Origin: Treponema sp.
GTDB taxonomy: Bacteria; Spirochaetota; Spirochaetia; Treponematales; Treponemataceae
Direction of reading: 5' to 3'
Assembly (NCBI GenBank): GCA_017617145.1
Contig: JAFZWX010000182.1
Coordinates: 1 to 14,753 of the forward strand
DNA length: 14,753 nucleotides
This document shows, piece by piece, positions 14,129-14,753 of the stretch (positions within the stretch are counted from its first letter, which is position 1; each line of letters opens with the position of its first letter). Below the pieces are notes generated by a model. That model did no database searches, had not been told where the DNA came from, and saw nothing but the letters and a program-made list of their open reading frames with translations. The position numbers and the translations under genes are program-made.

Positions 14129-14753
14129 ATGATTCGTGGATGGTATACCGGTGCTTCCGGTATGAACGCTCAGCAGAACAGGCTGGACGCAATATCCAAC
14201 AATCTGGCGAATGTTGATACAGCCGGATACAAACGCGATATTGTTGTTTCAAAATCATTCCCTGAACTGCTTATCCGCCGTACAAATGCAGACGGTGTAT
14301 ATGAAATTCCTAACGGCATGGGAAGTGCAGATGCCGCTCCAGTCATTGGAAAGCTTGGTCTTGGTGTAGAAACAAACGAAAGCTACATCGACTTTACGCA
14401 GGGCTCCTTCAAACTCACAAATACTTCAACAGACATAGCATTAAGTGGAAAAGGCTTTTACACAATTGAAACTCCAAACGGTGAACGCTACACCCGTAAC
14501 GGAGACTTTTTCATTGGTAAAGAAGGAATTCTTGAAACTAAAGACGGATATCCTGTTCTTGGCGAAAACGGAATTATTAAGCTTGAAAATGACCGTTTTA
14601 TGGTAAATCAGGATGGAGTAATTCTTTCTGAAGAAGGTGAAGAAATTGACCGCTTTAAGGTAGTTCGCTTTGATAATGAACGATATCTTCAGAAAATGGG
14701 TGAAAGCCTTTATTCAACAAACGATATTGCAGGCCCGGCTCACATTGCAGAAG
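14129..14753 (+). CDS. flgF: FlgF/FlgG-family flagellar rod protein, 3' truncated by window
   Basis: The frame runs off the right edge after 208 codons. MIRGWYTGASGMNAQQNRLD followed by AISNNLANVDTAGYKRD is the flagellar basal-body rod signature, an N-terminal helix that packs in the rod. NTSTDIALSGKGFYTIETPN and ERYTRNGDFFIGKEGIL are the FlgE/F/G mid-domain motifs. It is a component of the periplasmic flagellar rod in spirochaetes, exported by the flagellar type III system without a signal peptide. FlgF is favoured over FlgG because, as I recall, spirochaetes place flgF (TP0961) just before flgG; the next gene lies outside the window. AGGAGGT at 14112-14118 is ten bases before the ATG. Confidence 0.9.
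   Translation, partial: MIRGWYTGASGMNAQQNRLDAISNNLANVDTAGYKRDIVVSKSFPELLIRRTNADGVYEIPNGMGSADAAPVIGKLGLGVETNESYIDFTQGSFKLTNTSTDIALSGKGFYTIETPNGERYTRNGDFFIGKEGILETKDGYPVLGENGIIKLENDRFMVNQDGVILSEEGEEIDRFKVVRFDNERYLQKMGESLYSTNDIAGPAHIAE

Overview
The window looks like chromosomal DNA of a low-GC, free-living or gut/rumen-type spirochaete, most likely a Treponema relative. Reasons: (1) the order murG - cvpA - DNA polymerase III delta'-like gene - NtrB-type kinase - NtrC-type regulator matches, as far as I recall, the TP0523-TP0519 neighbourhood of Treponema pallidum; (2) a FlgF-like flagellar basal-body gene runs off the right edge; (3) a large lipoprotein sits behind a promoter with a G8 tract, as described for T. 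pallidum tpr genes; (4) there is an Rpn/PD-(D/E)XK 'transposase' gene of a kind often multicopy in rumen treponemes. The genus call is an inference.

Layout. 1-579 has no convincing gene; it holds a GC-rich nested palindrome (1-151) and two smaller hairpin elements (386-450, 489-542). 580-963 is a VOC/glyoxalase-fold protein whose -10 box lies almost on its start codon. 964-1277 contains no protein gene but does contain a textbook promoter (1122-1150), a structured RNA of about 120 nt with a tRNA-Asn-like acceptor/T-arm and an alternative pseudoknot, and an intrinsic terminator (1246-1277). A DUF72 gene starts directly after the U-tract. 2142-6242 is a compact operon: murG, cvpA, a delta'-like clamp-loader gene and a soluble histidine kinase, the last three joined by 1-4 nt overlaps. 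The cognate sigma-54 activator (6351-7688) follows after a palindromic repeat. A second copy of that repeat lies beyond it, together with a terminator serving the convergent glgC gene (7828-9123, minus strand).

Between the divergent glgC and the lipoprotein gene (9378-12929) lie the glgC promoter, a 72-nt near-perfect hairpin, and the G8-containing promoter of the lipoprotein gene. The 1183-residue lipoprotein is built from three alternating module types (A, fibronectin-III-like; B; C) in the order ABC-ABC-AC-ABC. It ends in a strong terminator. An Rpn-family nuclease (13128-13982) and the start of a FlgF-like flagellar gene (14129 onward), behind a possible sigma-28 promoter, close the window.

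Working together: the murG operon couples cell-wall synthesis, a membrane protein, a clamp-loader subunit and an NtrB/NtrC pair. glgC indicates glycogen storage. The most unusual items are the tRNA-like RNA/attenuator at 1158-1277, the probable phase-variable promoter at 9319-9346 with its modular lipoprotein, and the density of different interspersed palindromes in the intergenic DNA.
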